From positions 186,001 to 250,000 of the forward strand of contig CANMUS010000003.1 in NCBI GenBank assembly GCA_947501215.1: a stretch of 64,000 nt of DNA, in the 5' to 3' direction. Source of the DNA: an uncultured Erythrobacter sp. Its GTDB lineage: Bacteria; Pseudomonadota; Alphaproteobacteria; Sphingomonadales; Sphingomonadaceae. A program made the translations under genes and the position numbers. Each line of letters begins with the position of its first letter. The stretch's first letter is position 1. A model generated the notes under the pieces. It made no database searches and had not been told where the DNA came from. It saw only the letters and a list, made by a program, of their open reading frames with translations. Positions 41,161 to 49,621 of this stretch are shown here, piece by piece.

Positions 41161-42983
41161 CACTCGACCGTGACCGATTTCGCCAGATTGCGGGGTTGAT
41201 CGACGTCGGTGCCTTTGACGCAGGCGACATGATAGGCGAGCAACTGGACCGGTACGGCGTAAACGAGCGGTGCAATGAGCGGATGCACTTTGGGCATCTC
41301 GATTGTCGCCAGGCAGCCTTCGCCGGCCTGTTCCAAACCCTCGCGGTCGGAAATCAGGACCACCTGTCCACCGCGGGCGCGCACTTCCTCCATGTTGGAA
41401 ACGGTCTTTTCGAACAGCGGACCGGATGGCGCGAGGACGATCACCGGAACATCTTCGTCGATCAACGCGATCGGCCCGTGCTTCATTTCGCCGCTCGCAT
41501 AGCCCTCCGCATGGATATAGCTGATTTCCTTAAGTTTCAGCGCGCCTTCCAGCGCCATCGGAAAATCGGGGCCGCGGCCGAGATACAGCACGTCGCGCGC
41601 GGGGGCGATCAGCGGGGCCATCGCCGCGATGTCGTCGTCGTGATCGAGCGCGGCATTGAGACAGGCGGGAGCCTCGAGCAGGTGAGCGACCACCTCCTGC
41701 TCTTCCTCGCGGCTCATGAGGCCTTTCTTCACTGCCATATGCGCGGCCAGCGCGGCGAGCACTGCCAGCTGGCACGTAAATGCCTTGGTCGAAGCCACGC
41801 CGATCTCTGGTCCGGCATGGGTCGGCAGCAGCAGGTCGGCTTCACGTGCCATCGAACTGGTCGGCACGTTGACGACAGCGGCGATGGTCTGGCCGGCTTC
41901 CTTGCAGTGGCGCAGCGCGGCCAGGGTGTCGGCCGTCTCCCCGCTCTGCGAGATGAAGAGCGACAGTCCACCCTCCTCCAGCACAGGCTCGCGGTAACGG
42001 AATTCCGAAGCGACATCGATGTCGACCGGGACGCGCGCGAACTGCTCGAACCAGTATTTCGCGACCATTCCGGCATAATAGGACGTTCCGCAGGCGACGA
42101 TGGTGACGCGGCGGACGCTGGAAATGTCGAAATCGAACTGCGGTAGTGCGACCGAATTGTCCGACTGGCGCAGGTAGGAGCCGAGCGTCTGCGCGACCAC
42201 GGTCGGCTGCTCGAATATCTCCTTCTGCATGAAGTGGCGGTAATTGCCCTTCTCCACCGCAGCGGCCGATGCGCCGGAAGTGCGGATTTCGCGTTCGACC
42301 ACAGCGCCGGTTTCGTCGTGGATCTCCGCCCCCTCGCGCGTGACCACTACCCAGTCGCCCTCTTCGAGATAGGCGATCTGCTGTGTCAGCGGGGCCAGCG
42401 CTAGCGCATCCGAACCCAGATAGGTTTCCCCCTCGCCATGGCCGACAACAAGCGGCGAACCACGGCGTGCGCCGATCAGCATGTCCGGATGTTCGCGAAA
42501 CGCGATGGCGAGCGCAAAGGCACCGCGCAAGCGCGGCAGGACGTTGGCAATGGCTTCCTGCGGGGTGTCGCCTTCCTCGACGCGGGCGGACACGAGATGC
42601 GCGACGACTTCGCTGTCGGTGTCGCTTTCCAGCTTGCGACCCTGTTCGGTCAGTTCCGCGCGCAGTTCCTTGTAGTTTTCAATGATTCCATTGTGGACGA
42701 GAGCAAGATGCTCGGTGGCATGCGGGTGGGCATTCGTCGCCGTCGGTGCACCATGGGTGGCCCAGCGGGTGTGCGCGATACCGACATCGCCGGGCGCGGG
42801 ATTGCCGGCGAGAACCTCGACGAGATTGGCGAGCTTGCCTTCCGCCCGTCGCCGGATCAGTTCGCCGCCGTCGACCGTGCAGATACCGGCGCTGTCATAG
42901 CCGCGATATTCCATCCGCTTCAGCCCGTCGACGAGCCGATCGGCTACCGCTTCCTTGCCGACAATTCCGATAATTCCGCACAT
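41160..42983 (-). CDS. glmS: Glutamine-fructose-6-phosphate aminotransferase (isomerizing)
   Basis: A 607-residue enzyme making glucosamine-6-phosphate for peptidoglycan and LPS. The N-terminal glutaminase starts MCGIIGIVG with catalytic Cys2, and has HTRWATHGAPTATNAHPH. Two SIS sugar-isomerase domains follow (ACGTSYYAGMVAKYW, FISQSGETADTLAALR; then YLGRGPDFPMALEGALKLKE). The C-terminus PRNLAKSVTVE is typical. No glmS ribozyme is expected in this group or seen upstream. Confidence 0.97.
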   Translation of the reverse strand: MCGIIGIVGKEAVADRLVDGLKRMEYRGYDSAGICTVDGGELIRRRAEGKLANLVEVLAGNPAPGDVGIAHTRWATHGAPTATNAHPHATEHLALVHNGIIENYKELRAELTEQGRKLESDTDSEVVAHLVSARVEEGDTPQEAIANVLPRLRGAFALAIAFREHPDMLIGARRGSPLVVGHGEGETYLGSDALALAPLTQQIAYLEEGDWVVVTREGAEIHDETGAVVEREIRTSGASAAAVEKGNYRHFMQKEIFEQPTVVAQTLGSYLRQSDNSVALPQFDFDISSVRRVTIVACGTSYYAGMVAKYWFEQFARVPVDIDVASEFRYREPVLEEGGLSLFISQSGETADTLAALRHCKEAGQTIAAVVNVPTSSMAREADLLLPTHAGPEIGVASTKAFTCQLAVLAALAAHMAVKKGLMSREEEQEVVAHLLEAPACLNAALDHDDDIAAMAPLIAPARDVLYLGRGPDFPMALEGALKLKEISYIHAEGYASGEMKHGPIALIDEDVPVIVLAPSGPLFEKTVSNMEEVRARGGQVVLISDREGLEQAGEGCLATIEMPKVHPLIAPLVYAVPVQLLAYHVACVKGTDVDQPRNLAKSVTVE

Positions 42984-43038
42984 TGCTTACTGTCCCCGCT
43001 TTGGCATGGCAGGTGACTTAGCGCTTCTCGCCCCGCAT

Positions 43039-43950
43039 TCAATCGTCTTTGCCCTTCGCTACCACTGGCCGCGCCGCAGGTGTGAAGCGCCAGAGCAAGA
43101 GTCCTGCTGCGATGATGATGCCCGCACCGGCCAGCGTCGCCAGATCGGGAATATCGCCGAACCACCACCAGCCCAAGAACGTCGCGACCAGCATCTGGAT
43201 ATAAGTCGTGGGCGCTATGGTGGCCGCACCAGCGCGCATCGTGCCCAGATAGGTCAGCCAATGGGCCGTACTGGCCGTCACTGCGACGACCGCGCAGCGC
43301 GCGATGACCGTCCAGTCGGGCATGGTGACGCGCAGTTCGTCCACGCCGGACCAGTGGCCGCCGAGCATCGCTAGCACCAGCCACGGCATGGCAGCGGTCG
43401 CGATGAAGGCCTGCATCGACAGCGCGCTTCCCTGCCCGGCGCTTGCCCGATTGGCGACGACCATGAGCGCGAAGAAGCTGGCCGAGGCGAGCGGCAACAG
43501 CGCGACCCAGCCGAGCGCGGCGAGATTCGGGCGCAATACCAGCGCGACGCCAGCCAGCGCCACGAGGGAGGCAATCCATACGGCCGGGCGCACTTTTTCT
43601 TTCAGCAGAGGCCCGCTCAATAGTGCAACGAACACCGGCGAAACGAACGCCAGCGCCATCGCCGAAGCGAGCGGCATGACGTAAATGGCCGAGAAGAAGC
43701 ACAGCGAAGCTGCCGCCAGACAGAACCCGCGTGCAGCCTGAAGCCATGGGTGGCTCGGCCTGAAGCCCGCCGGACCTTCGCTTCGCATCAAGAGTGCCGA
43801 AAGGGCCACCGCCCCGATTGCAAAGCGCAAGGTTGCCACGGCCAGCGGCGACCATTCGCCCGCCATCGTTTTGATCACCGCATCGCCTACGGACAGGGTC
43901 GCGAAACCGGCCGTCGCCAGCAGAATTCCGCGTCTCTCGTCGTCTTGCAT
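43039..43950 (-). CDS. DMT superfamily transporter (EamA)
   Basis: A 303-residue inner-membrane protein with ten predicted helices in two EamA repeats (helices beginning AGFATLSVGDAVIKTMAG and LPLASASFFALMVVANRAS). Such proteins export metabolites or amino acids; the substrate cannot be read. ATG 43950 (start MQDDERRG) is preferred to the TTG 39 bp upstream. It precedes glmS on the same strand with a 55-bp gap. Confidence 0.88.
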   Translation of the reverse strand: MQDDERRGILLATAGFATLSVGDAVIKTMAGEWSPLAVATLRFAIGAVALSALLMRSEGPAGFRPSHPWLQAARGFCLAAASLCFFSAIYVMPLASAMALAFVSPVFVALLSGPLLKEKVRPAVWIASLVALAGVALVLRPNLAALGWVALLPLASASFFALMVVANRASAGQGSALSMQAFIATAAMPWLVLAMLGGHWSGVDELRVTMPDWTVIARCAVVAVTASTAHWLTYLGTMRAGAATIAPTTYIQMLVATFLGWWWFGDIPDLATLAGAGIIIAAGLLLWRFTPAARPVVAKGKDD

Positions 43951-44202
43951 AATCGGCCCCGCGGCTTGAACAGCATCGCCGCTAGACAATGTGTCGGTCG
44001 GTGACCAGCCGTTAACTCTCCCTCGTCCAGAGATCGTCTGCGCGCCGCATGGTTCGTCCGGCCAAACCGGCCACGCCGCAGTAGTCCATTAGGGAAAAAT
44101 CAAGGTTTCCAACTTATTCACCACGACGAGAAAGACAGTCCAGGCGATCCTGCGATCGAGGGGCTGTATCGCGAACGACCAGGTTTTTCGGGGGTTTAGG
44201 CA

Positions 44203-45711
44203 ATGAGCGCATTCGGACGGAAGAACGGACAGGCAGGCATGGCCTCCGGTGCGCGTCCGAAATTCGGCAGTGCCCGCCCAATGCAGGGCGGGACCCCTGC
44301 CCCTTCACCGACCGAGGAAAAAAGGGACAGTAACGGCGGCGAACAATTCCCGCCCCTGCCGGCAGAAGGCGGCCCGAACGACGATGCTATGGCGCGCCTG
44401 TCGGAGCGCATGAACGCCCAGCATTCGAACCAGTCCGAAGTCGGCGGTTTCGAAGCCAGCGTCCACAAGATCAAGGAGCAGGTGCTGCCGCGCCTGCTCG
44501 AGCGCGTCGATCCCGAAGCGGCGGCTACGCTCACCAAGGACGAGCTGTCGGAAGAATTCCGTCCGATCATCATGGAAGTGCTGGCCGAGCTGAAGGTCAC
44601 GCTGAACCGCCGCGAACAGTTTGCGCTCGAAAAGGTCCTGGTCGACGAATTGCTCGGCTTCGGTCCGCTCGAGGAACTGCTGAACGATCCCGACGTGACC
44701 GACATCATGGTCAACGGGCCCGACCAGACCTATATCGAAAAGAAGGGCAAGCTGACGATCGCGCCGATCAAGTTCCGTGACGAACAGCACCTCTTCCAGA
44801 TCGCCCAGCGCATCGTGAACCAGGTCGGTCGCCGCGTCGACCAGACCACACCGCTGGCCGACGCCCGCCTCAAGGACGGCAGCCGTGTGAACGTCATCGT
44901 TCCGCCGCTGTCGCTGAAGGGCACGGCGATCTCGATTCGTAAGTTCTCCGAGAAACCGATCACGCTGGATATGCTCAAGGACTTCGGTTCGATGAGCGAG
45001 AAGATGTGCACCGCGCTCAAGATCGCCGGCGCTTGCCGGATGAACATCGTCATCTCGGGCGGTACGGGTTCGGGTAAGACGACCATGCTTAACGCCCTGT
45101 CGAAGATGATCGACCCGGGCGAGCGCGTGCTGACCATCGAGGACGCGGCCGAACTTCGCCTGCAGCAGCCGCACTGGCTGCCGCTGGAAACCCGCCCGCC
45201 GAACCTTGAGGGCCAGGGCGCGATCACTATCGGCGACCTCGTGAAGAACGCCCTGCGTATGCGCCCCGACCGCATCATCCTGGGCGAAATTCGCGGCGCG
45301 GAATGTTTCGACCTTCTCGCGGCCATGAACACGGGCCACGACGGCTCCATGTGTACGCTTCACGCCAACAGCCCGCGCGAATGCCTGGGCCGTATGGAAA
45401 ACATGATCCTGATGGGCGACATCAAGATCCCGAAGGAAGCCATCAGCCGCCAGATCGCCGAATCGGTCGATTTGATCGTGCAGGTGAAGCGCTTGCGCGA
45501 CGGTTCACGCCGTACCACCGACATCACCGAGGTGATCGGGATGGAAGGCGACGTGATTGTCACCCAGAACCTGTTCAAGTTCGAGTATCTCGACGAGAGC
45601 GACGACGGGAAGATCCTCGGTGAGTTCCGCTCCTCGGGCCTGCGCCCCTACACGCTGGAAAAGGCGCGCCAGTTCGGCTTCGACCAAGCCTATCTGGAGG
45701 CGTGCCTCTAA
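44203..45711 (+). CDS. cpaF: CpaF-type Flp pilus/tight-adherence secretion ATPase
   Basis: A 502-residue type II/IV secretion ATPase of the TadA/CpaF group, which powers Flp/Tad pilus assembly. Residues ~1-85 are a low-complexity Pro/Gly-rich leader; the N-terminal domain has LVDELLGFGPLEELLNDPDVTDIMVNGP (read in two parts). Walker A is SGGTGSGKTTMLNALS, the Asp box is VLTIEDAAELRLQQPHW, and the His box region is AAMNTGHDGSMCTLHANSP; Walker B is RPDRIILGEIRGAE. No cpaB, cpaC, cpaE, tadB or flp neighbour lies within the window, so the gene is separated from the rest of the system. Confidence 0.94.
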   Translation: MSAFGRKNGQAGMASGARPKFGSARPMQGGTPAPSPTEEKRDSNGGEQFPPLPAEGGPNDDAMARLSERMNAQHSNQSEVGGFEASVHKIKEQVLPRLLERVDPEAAATLTKDELSEEFRPIIMEVLAELKVTLNRREQFALEKVLVDELLGFGPLEELLNDPDVTDIMVNGPDQTYIEKKGKLTIAPIKFRDEQHLFQIAQRIVNQVGRRVDQTTPLADARLKDGSRVNVIVPPLSLKGTAISIRKFSEKPITLDMLKDFGSMSEKMCTALKIAGACRMNIVISGGTGSGKTTMLNALSKMIDPGERVLTIEDAAELRLQQPHWLPLETRPPNLEGQGAITIGDLVKNALRMRPDRIILGEIRGAECFDLLAAMNTGHDGSMCTLHANSPRECLGRMENMILMGDIKIPKEAISRQIAESVDLIVQVKRLRDGSRRTTDITEVIGMEGDVIVTQNLFKFEYLDESDDGKILGEFRSSGLRPYTLEKARQFGFDQAYLEACL

Positions 45712-45715
45712 GCGT

Positions 45716-45946
45716 CTAGCCCTGCATGATCGCAGGGACCGACACGGCCAGCATCCCACCGCCGAGCACTGCGAACATCACGAACAGCCCGGTCCATGGC
45801 ACCCAGCCGACCTGGTTGATCTGCGTTCGTTTCAGCCGCCTGCGCTCCATGAGCGAGCAGGTACCGGCGACGACTAGCAAGGCTACGCCCCATAATGCGA
45901 GTATTTCGGCATCGCTGGCGAACAGGAGAAAGTCGGGCTCGGTCAT
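45716..45946 (-). CDS. Small membrane protein of unknown function
   Basis: A 76-residue protein with two hydrophobic helices (LALWGVALLVVAGTCSL and LFVMFAVLGGGMLAVSVPAI) joined by a basic turn (MERRRLKRTQINQVGWVPW). The ATG at 45946 gives the simplest start; no clear ribosome-binding site. Codon pattern and the charged loop suggest a real gene. No function can be assigned. It is divergent from the entericidin and converges with cpaF (4-bp gap). Confidence 0.65.
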   Translation of the reverse strand: MTEPDFLLFASDAEILALWGVALLVVAGTCSLMERRRLKRTQINQVGWVPWTGLFVMFAVLGGGMLAVSVPAIMQG

Positions 45947-45990
45947 CGCGCGCCATATGGTGGCGGCACACAAGCCTCGCAACTGCTTCG

Positions 45991-46016
45991 GGAACCGGAT
46001 CGGGAATTGGTCGTTA
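45991..46016 (+). promoter_or_regulatory. EcfG-type (general stress response) promoter
   Basis: GGAAC (45991-45995) and CGTT (46012-46015) have the 16-17 bp spacing of EcfG/SigT general-stress promoters in alphaproteobacteria. It is located 45-70 bp before the entericidin ATG and points toward it. Confidence 0.8.
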
Positions 46017-46060
46017 TGACCTTCAAGCTCGCTGTTGGGCCTTTCGGGAAAGGACAGGAC

Positions 46061-46189
46061 ATGCTGAAAAAGATCCTGCTTGCATTTGGAATTACCACGA
46101 TGGCGCTGACCGCCACGGCCTGCAACACGGTCCGCGGTGTCGGACAGGATATCGAGTCCGTCGGCGATGCCGGGGACGAAGTCATCTGA
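46061..46189 (+). CDS. ecnB: Entericidin A/B family lipoprotein
   Basis: A 42-residue lipoprotein. MLKKILLAFGITTMALTATAC forms a lipoprotein signal sequence with a Cys acceptor, and the mature part NTVRGVGQDIESVGDAGDEV carries the entericidin pattern. ATG 46061 follows AAAGGACAGGAC. Entericidins are small stress-induced membrane lipoproteins with a toxin-antitoxin-like history in enterobacteria; in sphingomonads they are often EcfG targets, consistent with the promoter at 45991. A terminator follows at 46217. Confidence 0.9.
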   Translation: MLKKILLAFGITTMALTATACNTVRGVGQDIESVGDAGDEVI

Positions 46190-46216
46190 CCCGAACTCTA
46201 TCAAAGAGTTTTCAAG

Positions 46217-46244
46217 ACGCCCGCCCCTCACCGGCGGGCGTTTT
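46217..46244. terminator. Intrinsic terminator after entericidin gene
   Basis: ACGCCCGCC pairs with GGCGGGCGT (loop CCTCACC), followed by TTTTCC. It also lies at the end of the convergent methyltransferase gene. Confidence 0.85.
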
Positions 46245-46259
46245 CCTTTGCGGAGCAGA

Positions 46260-46856
46260 TTACGGTTGTCGGCGGTACACTACGGTGAGATTGTTCGCTG
46301 GCATGGGATAGCGTTTGGTGCGCGTGAATCCGCGGGCTTGGGCAAGCTGGTCAACGTCCGACAGATTTCGCAAACCCCATGAAGAATTGCGGGCGTTCAG
46401 GCTTTCGTCGAAGGCGATATTCGATGACGCGGTTGCGACGTCATCCTCGACAAAAGGGCCGTAAAGTATCAGCGGATACTCGGCATCGAGGACTGTGGCC
46501 GCATGCCGCACCAGACCCTCGGTAGCGCACCATGGGCTGATATGGATCATATTGATGCAGAGCACGGCCGCCGCGCTCGACACAGGCCAAGCCTCTGCTG
46601 CTGCGTCCATCTTCACCGGCAATCGCAAATTGTCCGGCCCTTCCTCCTCGCGCCACGCCGCGATCGATGCGATCGCTTCGTTATCGGGATCGCTCGGCTG
46701 CCAGTCGAGCCCCGGAAATCGCAGCGCGAAGGCCAGCGCATGCTCGCCGGACCCGCTCGCGATTTCGAGCACCAGCCCGCTCTCGGGCAATTCCTCTGCC
46801 AAAACGTCGCCGATGGGCTGGACATTGCGCCCGGCCGCAGGTGCATACCGCTTCAA
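46260..46856 (-). CDS. DUF938 SAM-dependent methyltransferase-like protein
   Basis: A 198-residue DUF938 protein. The start KRYAPAAGRNVQPI, the SAM-binding glycine motif LEIASGSGEHALAFA, the Asp of WQPSDPDNEAIASI, and INMIHISPW (post-II motif) are family features. I take TTG at 46856 as start because it gives the family N-terminus (KRYAPA) and overlaps the CoA-ligase stop by 4 bp; an upstream TTG at 46883 would add nine residues. The substrate is unknown. Confidence 0.8.
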   Translation of the reverse strand: MKRYAPAAGRNVQPIGDVLAEELPESGLVLEIASGSGEHALAFALRFPGLDWQPSDPDNEAIASIAAWREEEGPDNLRLPVKMDAAAEAWPVSSAAAVLCINMIHISPWCATEGLVRHAATVLDAEYPLILYGPFVEDDVATASSNIAFDESLNARNSSWGLRNLSDVDQLAQARGFTRTKRYPMPANNLTVVYRRQP

Positions 46857-48403
46857 TTGACCGCCCGATCGCGCCCTACCCAATAGGGTGCGCGGAGCTC
46901 ACGGCGCAGGATCTTGCCGCTCGCATTGCGCGGCATGACCTCGATCACATCGACCGTCTTGGGCACCTTGAAGCCTGCCAGCCGCTCGCGCGTGAAGGCA
47001 ATGATGTCCGCCGGATCAACTTTGCTGCCGGGCTTTGGCACCACGCAAGCCTTCACCGCCTCGCCCCAGGTATCGTCGGGCACGCCAACCACGGCGACTT
47101 CCGCAACCGCCGGATGGCCATAGATCGCGCTTTCGACCTGCGCAGGATAGACATTTTCGCCGCCGGAAATGATCATGTCCTTGATGCGATCCTGGATGAA
47201 GACATAACCGTCTTCGTCCATATAGGCTGCATCGCCGGTGTGCATCCAGCCGTCGATCAGCGAGGACGACGTCGCTTCCGGCAGGTTCCAATAGCCTGCC
47301 ATGTTCGACGGGCTCTTGCAGACCAGCTCGCCGACTTCGCCGCGAGGCAATTCCTCGCCATCCTCGCCGACGACCTTGAGTTCGGCACCCGGCACGGCCT
47401 TGCCCGCCGATTTCATCCGCTGGTTGCCCTCGAGACTATGATCCTCGGGCGGCAGCATCGCGATGGTGCCGGTCGTCTCCGTCATGCCGTAGCATTGCAG
47501 GAAGCCTGCATCGGGTATCGTCTGCACCGCCTCGCGCAGCAGGTCGAGCGGGATCGGCGCCGCGCCATACATGACGTATTTCACGCCGGACATGTCGGTA
47601 TCCTTCGCGCGTGGGTGCTGGATCACCATTTGCAGCGCGGCCGGCACGATGAAGAGCCGGGTGATGCCCTGCTCGAACCCGTCGAGCACGCCGTCGGGCG
47701 TGAATTCGGCCTGGACGATGGCGCGGATGCCCGCCGCCATCGCCATGATGCCGAGGCCGGTTCCGCCGATATGCGCGCAGGGCATGCAGACGAGGATTGC
47801 TTCGTCGTCATCCCAGCTCGACCACGGCTGCGCCGCCTCCTCTGCCGGAACGCGCAGCGAGAAGAGGTTGGCATTGGTCAGCACTGCGCCCTTGGGGTTA
47901 CCCGTGGTGCCCGAGGTGTAGAGCTGGAGGATGGCGTCGTCGGGACCGGCCGGCTCGAACTCTGCCGGTTGGGCCGCTTCGATTTCCGCAAGCGCGCTGG
48001 GCGTGTCGACCACTTCGGGCGCGCTGTCCATCTGGCCGCAAGCCTTGGCGGCAAGCTCGTCGAACCCGTTGTCGATGAAGAGCAACTTCGCGCCCGTGTC
48101 GCCGAGGATGTAGGCGATCTCCGGCGCGGCGAGTCGCCAGCCGATCGGCACCATCACCGCACCCAGCCGCGCGGCGGAGTAGAACAGCTCGAAATAATGG
48201 CGCGCGTTCTTGCCGAGCCAGGCGATCCGGTCACCCTTCGCAATGCCATGCGCAGCCAGCATCGCGACGATCTTGCGCGAGCGCAGTTCGAGTTCGCTGA
48301 AGGTCAGCGCTTTGCCATCCTGTTCCAGCGCAACGGTATCGGGCTTCTCTTCCGCCCAGTGTCGCATCAGGTCATCGAATGTGAGTTTGTCCGTTGCCGA
48401 CAT
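46853..48403 (-). CDS. Acyl-CoA ligase (FadD-like, long- or medium-chain)
   Basis: A 516-residue ANL-superfamily enzyme that activates a carboxylic acid with ATP and CoA. The AMP-binding P-loop LQLYTSGTTGNPKGA, GMTETTGTIAML, MHTGDAAYMDEDGYVFI and DRIKDMIISGGENVYP are intact, and the catalytic Lys lies in PRNASGKILRRELR. The N-terminus is typical for FadD13/short- to long-chain ligases. It is followed by the DUF938 gene with ATG/TTG overlap, so they form a unit. The natural acyl substrate is unknown. Confidence 0.93.
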   Translation of the reverse strand: MSATDKLTFDDLMRHWAEEKPDTVALEQDGKALTFSELELRSRKIVAMLAAHGIAKGDRIAWLGKNARHYFELFYSAARLGAVMVPIGWRLAAPEIAYILGDTGAKLLFIDNGFDELAAKACGQMDSAPEVVDTPSALAEIEAAQPAEFEPAGPDDAILQLYTSGTTGNPKGAVLTNANLFSLRVPAEEAAQPWSSWDDDEAILVCMPCAHIGGTGLGIMAMAAGIRAIVQAEFTPDGVLDGFEQGITRLFIVPAALQMVIQHPRAKDTDMSGVKYVMYGAAPIPLDLLREAVQTIPDAGFLQCYGMTETTGTIAMLPPEDHSLEGNQRMKSAGKAVPGAELKVVGEDGEELPRGEVGELVCKSPSNMAGYWNLPEATSSSLIDGWMHTGDAAYMDEDGYVFIQDRIKDMIISGGENVYPAQVESAIYGHPAVAEVAVVGVPDDTWGEAVKACVVPKPGSKVDPADIIAFTRERLAGFKVPKTVDVIEVMPRNASGKILRRELRAPYWVGRDRAVN

Positions 48404-48468
48404 ATGTCCTCTCCGCTGTTATCAGCCTTGATGAACATCATGCCACATACGTTGCGTTGCGCAACCTG

Positions 48469-48918
48469 CTATTGCCATCGTCCCTGCTTGCGGGCGCTTC
48501 GCTCCCGGATTATGAGCCACAGGAACAGGCCGAGCGGCCCTGCAAGAAAGGTCGCGAGCAGGATCGGTGCCTGCACGATGCGCGAGAACCCCTTGGCATC
48601 CGCATCGCGCGCGATCCAAAGACCGACGAAGAGATCGAAAGCTAGGTAGTGGACCCAGCCCACGGTCACGCCGGCCTCGGTTGCGAAGATCGTCCGAACG
48701 CCTTCGAGCGTGGTGAAGTCGGGCGCGGCGCCATTTCCGCCACCGTCGAGCAAGCCGCTGAACAGTCCGATCACGCAGACCGCATAGGTCAAGCAAAGTA
48801 GGCCGACACCGAGATAGAGAACGGCGGCAAGCAAAGCTGGCCAGCGTGGCAAGGCGATCAGGCCGATCCACATGATTAGTGCGAGACCGTTCGCCAGTCC
48901 GAAAAGCGTCTCCCACAT
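48469..48918 (-). CDS. ABA4-like (DUF4281) membrane protein
   Basis: A 149-residue inner-membrane protein with about four helices. It carries TLFGLANGLALIMWIGLI, WVHYLAFDLFVGLWIARDA and FLAGPLGLFLWLIIR, the pattern of the ABA4-like family (plant ABA4 acts in neoxanthin formation). The bacterial role is not established; carotenoid metabolism is a guess. It is preceded by the NAD(P)-binding gene with a 7-bp gap. Confidence 0.82.
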   Translation of the reverse strand: MWETLFGLANGLALIMWIGLIALPRWPALLAAVLYLGVGLLCLTYAVCVIGLFSGLLDGGGNGAAPDFTTLEGVRTIFATEAGVTVGWVHYLAFDLFVGLWIARDADAKGFSRIVQAPILLATFLAGPLGLFLWLIIRERSARKQGRWQ

Positions 48919-48925
48919 GACGGTC

Positions 48926-49621
48926 TTATCCTTCGTCCAGCCGCGGCAGCGTCTTCGCCGCGCGCATGATCGCGTCGTTGTCGTGGATGAAGCGGCCCCG
49001 GGCCGCACGGCGCGCCAGGGCCAGCGCCGCATCGGCGACCGTCTCCGCCCTGATTGCCCGATACTGGTGCAACCCGCCATGAAGCATCAGATTGACGAAG
49101 GGCGCCGCCGCGATGCCGATCCTCTCACCCGGGCGGCGGTCGTTGCTCCGCTTGCCGCGCAGCAGGCCGGGCCGCAGGATATCGAGCCGCCCGAAACGCA
49201 GTTTCGTCAGGTCGCGTTCGACTTCGCCCTTCACCTTCAGATAAAAGTTTTTCGACGCGATCGCCGCCCCGACCGAGCTGACGTGGACGAAGCGCTCCAC
49301 CCCCTGCGTCCTGGCAGCCTCAGCCACGCTGAGCACGAGATCCTGATCGACCGCGCGGAAAGCCGCCTCGTCCTCGCCCGATTTCTTCCACGTAGTGCCG
49401 AGCGCGCAGATCATCGCCTTGGGCTTGATCGCCTCGACGACCTCGCCCCACTTGGCAGGCTCGGCCACGAACAGCTCCATCCTGATGCCTTTTGGCAGCC
49501 GTGCCTCGCGCCGGGCAATGGCCGAGAGCCGCACATCCTCTCGCCCGACGCACGCCTCCATCACCTTCCCGCCGAGGAGCCCGGTCGCACCGACCAGCAC
49601 GATCCGCAGCGCGTCAGACAT
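48926..49621 (-). CDS. NAD(P)-binding Rossmann-fold protein (atypical SDR/NmrA-like)
   Basis: A 231-residue protein starting with LRIVLVGATGLLGGKVMEA, an atypical SDR dinucleotide motif (GATGxxG). The middle has HVSSVGAAIASKNFYLKVKGEVE, matching the SSxG..Y..K pattern of the group. The ATG at 49621 overlaps the dNTPase stop by 8 bp, so translation is coupled. Substrate unknown. Confidence 0.85.
   Translation of the reverse strand: MSDALRIVLVGATGLLGGKVMEACVGREDVRLSAIARREARLPKGIRMELFVAEPAKWGEVVEAIKPKAMICALGTTWKKSGEDEAAFRAVDQDLVLSVAEAARTQGVERFVHVSSVGAAIASKNFYLKVKGEVERDLTKLRFGRLDILRPGLLRGKRSNDRRPGERIGIAAAPFVNLMLHGGLHQYRAIRAETVADAALALARRAARGRFIHDNDAIMRAAKTLPRLDEG

Noticed and set aside
42984-43038. 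Possible glmS ribozyme/riboswitch upstream of glmS
   Set aside because: The gap to the upstream gene is only 55 bp, too short, and glmS ribozymes are a Gram-positive feature.
46260-46883. Upstream TTG start (46883) for the DUF938 gene
   Set aside because: It adds nine non-family residues and lies deep in the upstream gene; TTG 46856 gives the family N-terminus and a 4-bp overlap.
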